The position numbers and the translations under genes are program-made. The notes beneath the pieces are model-generated. The model was not told where the DNA came from and made no database searches. It was given only the letters and a program-made list of their open reading frames with translations. From an uncultured Lachnospiraceae bacterium (GTDB lineage Bacteria > Bacillota > Clostridia > Lachnospirales > Lachnospiraceae): a DNA stretch of 9,632 bases. Within the stretch, counting starts at the first letter, position 1. Every line of letters starts with the position of its first letter. The DNA lies in the NCBI GenBank assembly GCA_958446555.1, contig CAUCWU010000067.1, positions 1-9,632 on the forward strand, given 5' to 3'. Positions 6,201-9,632 of the stretch are shown here, one piece after another.

Positions 6201-6207
6201 AAAAGAT
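6201..6207. repeat. Right copy of 7-bp direct repeat AAAAGAT (putative target-site duplication)
   Basis: Identical to 6051-6057 and directly outside the right terminal repeat. It lies 13 bases ahead of the xdhC ribosome binding site. Confidence 0.7.
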
Positions 6208-6220
6208 GCAAAAAACAATT

Positions 6221-6225
6221 GGAGG
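6221..6225 (+). promoter_or_regulatory. Ribosome binding site of xdhC (GGAGG), fixes its start
   Basis: GGAGG stands 11 bases before ATG 6237. A longer frame from TTG 6219 would place this site inside the coding region, so the TTG is rejected as start. The site lies outside the inserted element. Confidence 0.75.
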
Positions 6226-6236
6226 AAACGTTATAT

Positions 6237-7235
6237 ATGAAAACACTTTATCAATTGTTATTAGATCGTTGGAATCAAAATTGTGATACAGTTCTGGTCA
6301 CTATTGTGGAAGGAAATGGTTCAATTCCGCGCACGACTGGAGCCTATATGGCGGCAGATCAGACAGGCAGAATTTATGGAACAATCGGCGGCGGAAATCT
6401 GGAATATCAGGCCGTAAAAAAAGCAATGACGATAGCTGGAAAGGATGCTCATTTTGTCGAGGATTTTGACTTGGGAACAGGAGAAAATGGCGGCCTTGAA
6501 ATGGTCTGCGGAGGTAAAGTAAAGGTTTTATTTTACAGCGTGAAAAGTCAGGATACAAAGATTGTCTCTTTTTTAAAGGAAGCATTAAAGATGGAAGAAG
6601 AGAAAAAGCCATATTGGCTGCTACTTCCATTTTCAAAAGGATATCCTAAAATAGAGTCTCATCTTGAGGAGGGACGAGGTCATTGCCGAATACTTGAAAA
6701 ATACGAGAATGATGAAACTCAAAAAATTTATGCCGAGGAATTTAACTTTGATGGAAAGGTTTATATTTTCGGAGGGGGTCATCTTGCACAGGAGCTTGTT
6801 CCAGTACTCAGTCATTTGGGCTTTTGGTGCATGGTAATGGATGACAGAGAGGAGTACACCTCTTGTAATTTATTCCCAGGTGTACAGGAAACAAAAACTG
6901 TTGATTTTACGACGCTTTCTGATCTATTGGAAGTGAAAAAGGAAGATTATCTTGTAGTTGTTACAAGAGGACATAGCTGTGATGCAGATGTTGAGCGGTT
7001 TGCGCTGCGCACACCTGCTTTTTATATAGGCGTAGTGGGAAGCAAACGAAAGACTCAGTACGTCAGAGAAAAACTACTGGCGGAGGGCTTCACCAATGAA
7101 GAACTTGACCGTGTACATGCACCAATTGGAATAGACATTGCAAGTGAGACACCGGCCGAGATAGCTATCAGTATTGCGGCACAGCTTATACAAATTAGAG
7201 CAGAAAAAGCAGGATTACGGAGAAAAAACAAATGA
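6237..7235 (+). CDS. xdhC: XdhC/CoxI-family molybdenum hydroxylase maturation protein
   Basis: A 332-residue cytoplasmic protein with the full two-domain plan of the family. The N-terminal XdhC/CoxI part shows VEGNGSIPRTTGAYM (24-38), GTIGGGNLEYQA (48-59) and the CGGKVKVL stretch (91-98). The C-terminal part is a Rossmann-like domain starting VYIFGGGHLAQEL (175-187), followed by VMDDREEY (200-207), VVVTRGHSCDADV (240-252), YIGVVGSKRK (263-272) and APIGIDIASETPAEIAISI (295-313). XdhC proteins bind the Mo cofactor, protect it and help its sulfuration and insertion into xanthine dehydrogenase-type enzymes. In this cluster selenium instead of sulfur is a possible ligand; that is inference. The start at 6237 follows GGAGG. 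Its stop overlaps modA by ATGA (7232-7235), so maturation and molybdate uptake are coupled at translation. No xdh catalytic subunit is present, so its client enzyme must be encoded elsewhere. Confidence 0.93.
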   Translation: MKTLYQLLLDRWNQNCDTVLVTIVEGNGSIPRTTGAYMAADQTGRIYGTIGGGNLEYQAVKKAMTIAGKDAHFVEDFDLGTGENGGLEMVCGGKVKVLFYSVKSQDTKIVSFLKEALKMEEEKKPYWLLLPFSKGYPKIESHLEEGRGHCRILEKYENDETQKIYAEEFNFDGKVYIFGGGHLAQELVPVLSHLGFWCMVMDDREEYTSCNLFPGVQETKTVDFTTLSDLLEVKKEDYLVVVTRGHSCDADVERFALRTPAFYIGVVGSKRKTQYVREKLLAEGFTNEELDRVHAPIGIDIASETPAEIAISIAAQLIQIRAEKAGLRRKNK

Positions 7236-8077
7236 GAAAAGTAGGGATGTTAATGGTAACGGCTTTGGCAGTATCACTGCTTGCAGGATGTGGTTCTAAG
7301 GCAGTAGCTAAGACCGAAGCAGTTACAATTACTGTATTTGCAGCAAAGAGTCTGAATCAGGTAATGGAGGAACTGATCGCAGAGTTTCAGAAAACACACG
7401 AAAATGTAAATGTACAGGGAAGCTATGACAGCTCAGGAACTTTGATGGTTCAGATTGAAGAAGGCGCAGACTGTGACGTATTTTTCTCAGCAGCAGTTAA
7501 GCAGATGAATCAGCTTGATGAGACAGATGGTCTTGTCGTAGAGGGAACACGTCACAACGTTGTAAACAACCAGGTTTGTGTAGTAACATATAAGGGAAGC
7601 AACACCAAGGTAACAGGTCTTATGGATATTAAAAATGCTGGCAGCATTGCACTTGCAGATGGTTCAGTGCCTGTAGGAAAATACACACGTCAGGCAATGG
7701 TAAATGCAGGAATGTTAGAAAAGGCAGATGATGTATCAAAGATTTCAACAACAGACATTTCAGAAGCACTTGGCGGTGTGGAAATCAATGAATGTGCAAA
7801 TGTAGGTGTTGTTACGTCAGCAGTGGCAGAGGGATCAAATGAGGTAGGAACTGTTTATTATTCCGATACATATGGATTAGAAGATCGTCTTGAAATTTTA
7901 GAGAAGATTCCTTATGATCTGACAGGAGATGTTATTTATCCGGTAGCACAAATTCAAAATTCAGAGGCAGATGAGCTTGAGGCATCCACAGCAAAGGAAT
8001 TTGTCGATTTCTTAATTACAGATGATGCAAAAGAAATTTTCCAGAAGTATTATTTCGATACTGATGTAGAAGATTAA
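7232..8077 (+). CDS. modA: Molybdate ABC transporter substrate-binding lipoprotein ModA
   Basis: ModA captures molybdate outside the membrane and passes it to ModB. The 281-residue precursor has a basic start, a hydrophobic stretch and a lipobox LLAGC with C20 as the lipidation site, so it is an anchored lipoprotein as usual in Gram-positives. The mature part shows ITVFAAKSL (33-41), YDSSGTL (65-71), GADCDVFFSA (78-87), SVPVGKYTRQA (145-155), ANVGVVTSA (189-197) and DVIYPVAQI (233-241), the ordered binding segments of the ModA type; S40 and S67/S68 are likely oxyanion ligands. GGAG at 7219-7222 lies 9 bases before the ATG, which overlaps the xdhC stop. Tungstate binding cannot be excluded by sequence, but the neighbours point to molybdate. 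Confidence 0.95.
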   Translation: MRKVGMLMVTALAVSLLAGCGSKAVAKTEAVTITVFAAKSLNQVMEELIAEFQKTHENVNVQGSYDSSGTLMVQIEEGADCDVFFSAAVKQMNQLDETDGLVVEGTRHNVVNNQVCVVTYKGSNTKVTGLMDIKNAGSIALADGSVPVGKYTRQAMVNAGMLEKADDVSKISTTDISEALGGVEINECANVGVVTSAVAEGSNEVGTVYYSDTYGLEDRLEILEKIPYDLTGDVIYPVAQIQNSEADELEASTAKEFVDFLITDDAKEIFQKYYFDTDVED

Positions 8078-8159
8078 AAGTAAGTTTCCTTGTCCATTTG
8101 GTGCATTGCTTCTGTGGACGTGATACTCTTACTAAATTGATGGAAATAATGGTGGCACA
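8078..8159 (+). other. modA-modB gap, no gene; weak inverted repeat only
   Basis: This 82-base gap is the longest in the cluster apart from the inserted element. It holds no open frame of note. GTCCA (8092-8096) can pair with TGGAC (8115-8119), with flanking T-G wobbles, around an 18-base loop. No T-run follows, so it is not a terminator; it could slow or stabilise mRNA between the abundant binding protein and the membrane subunit, but the sequence does not show that. Confidence 0.3.
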
Positions 8160-8864
8160 ATGGAAGAATTGATGGAATTTATGAGAGGGCTTGATTGGAG
8201 TCCTTTGCTGATCTCATTAAAGACTGGAGTGGTGGCAACCATTCTTTCTTTTTTTGGCGGGATCTTTGCAGCAAGACAGGTAATAAAAGCAGGACCTAAA
8301 ACAAAAGCAGTATTGGATGGTATTCTTACACTGCCAATGGTACTGCCGCCAACGGTAGCCGGTTTTTTTCTTTTACTGATTTTTAGTCTGCGCCGTCCAT
8401 TTGGCGCTGCGCTTTATGAAGGCTGTGGAATTAAGGTCGTACAGACTTGGCTTGGCTGCGTGCTTGCAGCAACTGTGATTGCTTTTCCTCTTATGTATAG
8501 AAATGCCAGAGCAGCATTTGAGCAGGTAGATGCAAATTTAATCTATGCAGCCAGAACACTTGGTATGTCGGAAATGAAAATTTTCTGGAAGGTTGTGATT
8601 CCATCGGCGCGTCCAGGAATACTTTCTGGAACGGTTTTGACATTTGCAAGAGCCATGGGAGAGTATGGAGCTACATCTATGCTTGCAGGAAATATTCCGA
8701 AAAAGACAGGAACGATTTCACAGAAAATTGCGATGGTAATTCAAAATGGAGATTACAAGACAGCCGGTTTTTGGGTAATGGTGATCGTGGTGATTGCATT
8801 TGTCGTTGTGCTGTTAATGAATCTTTTAGGATCAGGAAAAAACAAACAGAAAAAACAATGGTAA
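8160..8864 (+). CDS. modB: Molybdate ABC transporter permease ModB
   Basis: A 234-residue integral membrane protein forming the molybdate channel as a dimer with ModC. Hydrophobic segments lie near residues 16-38, 52-77, 97-113, 151-166 and 203-223. The sequence LTLPMVLPPTVAGFFLL (56-72) is typical of ModB, and the EAA loop that docks on the ATPase is visible as AARTLGMSEMKIFWKVVIPS (130-149) followed by ARPGI. FARAMGEYGATSMLAGNIP (162-180) is another family hallmark. The tail is very basic (KNKQKKQW). The start at 8160 has only GGTGG at 8151-8155, rather close (4 bases); ATGs at 8140 and 8149 are in other frames, so 8160 stands. modC follows after 21 bases. Confidence 0.95.
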   Translation: MEELMEFMRGLDWSPLLISLKTGVVATILSFFGGIFAARQVIKAGPKTKAVLDGILTLPMVLPPTVAGFFLLLIFSLRRPFGAALYEGCGIKVVQTWLGCVLAATVIAFPLMYRNARAAFEQVDANLIYAARTLGMSEMKIFWKVVIPSARPGILSGTVLTFARAMGEYGATSMLAGNIPKKTGTISQKIAMVIQNGDYKTAGFWVMVIVVIAFVVVLLMNLLGSGKNKQKKQW

Positions 8865-8867
8865 TGA

Positions 8868-8873
8868 TAGGGG
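8868..8873 (+). promoter_or_regulatory. Ribosome binding site of modC (TAGGGG)
   Basis: TAGGGG stands 12 bases before the ATG at 8886, just after the modB stop. It supports 8886, where the translation begins with the MLQVTIKKKMGNF strand expected at the start of a ModC ATPase. Confidence 0.5.
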
Positions 8874-8885
8874 CAAAAGACAGAT

Positions 8886-9632
8886 ATGTTGCAGGTAACG
8901 ATAAAAAAGAAAATGGGAAATTTTTTGCTGGATGTGGACTTTTGCATGGATGGCGGAGTATTTGCAATTCTGGGTGCATCTGGATGCGGAAAAAGTATGA
9001 CATTAAAATGCATTGCAGGTATTGAGCGTCCTGACGAAGGACGAATTGTTTTAAATGACAGAGTTCTGTTTGATTCGAAAAAAAAGATAAATTTGCCGCC
9101 ACAAAAAAGAAAAGTCGGATATATGTTTCAGGACTATGCATTATTTCCTAACATGAATGTGGTACAGAATATACAGGCAGGAATGGGCAAAAAACCAGAT
9201 AAAAAAAAGGTACAGGAGTATATAACAGGTTTTCAGCTGACAGGTCTTGAAACACACATGCCAGATCAGCTCTCAGGAGGTCAAAAGCAGCGCGTCGCGA
9301 TGGCGCGTATGTTAGCGGCAGAACCAGAGCTTCTTCTTTTAGATGAACCATTTGCCGCATTAGACAGTTATCTTAAGTGGAAGATGGAGCAGCAGATGAT
9401 GGATTTGTTAAAAGATATTCAAAAGCCAGCCTTGTTTGTATCGCACAGCAGAGATGAAGTGTATCGCATTTGTGATACTGTAAGCTGTATCAATCAGGGA
9501 AAGATGGAAGTGATTGAACCGGTAAAAGAATTTTTTAAGAATCCAAAGACAAAAACAGCAGCTCTCTTGTCAGGCTGTAAAAATATTTGCAGTGTGGAAC
9601 TGGTAAAGGATTTAGAGCCGACAGAAACACCG
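8886..9632 (+). CDS. modC: Molybdate ABC transporter ATP-binding protein ModC, 3' end outside window
   Basis: The frame is open to the window edge and gives 249 codons. All ATPase motifs are present: Walker A GASGCGKS (30-37), Q-loop in YMFQDYALFP (79-88), signature LSGGQKQR (129-136), Walker B LLLLDEP (149-155), D-loop AALD (157-160) and H-loop SHSRDE (186-191). INLPPQKRKVGYMFQ is a form common in ModC. The part after residue ~225 (ALLSGCKNICSVEL) begins the C-terminal region that in ModC usually carries a MOP/TOBE molybdate-binding domain; usual length is ~350, so roughly 100 residues are missing. The start ATG at 8886 has TAGGGG upstream and is 21 bases after the modB stop. It powers molybdate import together with ModA and ModB. 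Confidence 0.95.
   Translation, partial: MLQVTIKKKMGNFLLDVDFCMDGGVFAILGASGCGKSMTLKCIAGIERPDEGRIVLNDRVLFDSKKKINLPPQKRKVGYMFQDYALFPNMNVVQNIQAGMGKKPDKKKVQEYITGFQLTGLETHMPDQLSGGQKQRVAMARMLAAEPELLLLDEPFAALDSYLKWKMEQQMMDLLKDIQKPALFVSHSRDEVYRICDTVSCINQGKMEVIEPVKEFFKNPKTKTAALLSGCKNICSVELVKDLEPTETP

Noticed and set aside
6219..6236. TTG start giving six extra residues to XdhC
   Set aside because: The GGAGG ribosome site would lie within the coding region; ATG 6237 is correctly spaced from it.
6016..6246. 76-residue minus-strand open frame across the gap between the MOSC gene and xdhC
   Set aside because: It runs through the inverted-repeat element and into the ends of both flanking genes, has no recognisable domain, and its composition reflects the palindromic DNA.
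8092..8119. GTCCA/TGGAC inverted repeat as an intrinsic terminator between modA and modB
   Set aside because: Only about five pairs, a long loop and no following T-run.
8677..9141. 154-residue and 86-residue minus-strand frames over the modB-modC junction, and the plus frame 8771-9025
   Set aside because: They overlap the well-supported 3' end of modB and 5' end of modC, which carry family motifs in the proper frames.
1..9632. Selenocysteine codons (in-frame TGA) in the genes
   Set aside because: Each complete gene ends at a stop that matches the family's usual C-terminus; no conserved sequence continues past a TGA. The N-terminal Cys/Sec of SelD is outside the window.

Overview
The window is a dense, single-strand (+) gene cluster from a low-GC Gram-positive anaerobe. 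A clostridial, probably Lachnospiraceae-type, host is my inference from the A-rich AGGAG-type ribosome binding sites, the AT-rich codon use, the lipoprotein-type ModA and the gene content. Ten complete or nearly complete genes follow one another with gaps of 0-80 bases or ATGA stop/start overlaps, so they probably form one operon or a few coupled ones. The only larger gap (about 175 bases) is filled by a small inserted element. Both ends of the window cut through genes: selD at the left and modC at the right.

Layout: (1) 1-2603 is a selenium/sulfur handling block: the C-terminal half of SelD (selenophosphate synthetase), YedF (TusA-like plus DsrE-like), a short class V aminotransferase of the cysteine desulfurase/selenocysteine lyase type, and a tiny DUF3343 protein with a CGLC motif. 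(2) 2624-6061 is a molybdenum cofactor block: YqeB (marker of the selenium-dependent molybdenum hydroxylase system), a MoeA/MogA-like molybdopterin-binding protein with a cysteine-rich tail, MoaA (GTP 3',8-cyclase) and a stand-alone MOSC protein. (3) 6058-6200 is a 143-bp element with 16-bp terminal inverted repeats and an exact 7-bp flanking direct repeat, i.e. a MITE-like insertion. (4) 6237-9632 holds an XdhC/CoxI-family hydroxylase maturation protein followed by the molybdate ABC transporter modA-modB-modC.

Taken together the genes describe a supply and assembly line for a molybdenum hydroxylase (xanthine dehydrogenase or purine hydroxylase type) that carries a labile, non-selenocysteine selenium ligand: import of molybdate (ModABC), synthesis and handling of molybdopterin (MoaA, MoeA-like), mobilisation and activation of selenium (aminotransferase, YedF, DUF3343, SelD), and insertion or maturation (YqeB, MOSC, XdhC). 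The co-occurrence of orphan-type selD with yqeB and hydroxylase genes is established knowledge; the individual roles of YedF, DUF3343, the aminotransferase, the MOSC protein and YqeB are not, and are inferred here. The hydroxylase itself, moaC, moaE/moaD, a cytidylyltransferase (mocA) and yqeC are not in the window. No tRNA, rRNA, CRISPR array, convincing promoter or strong intrinsic terminator was seen.
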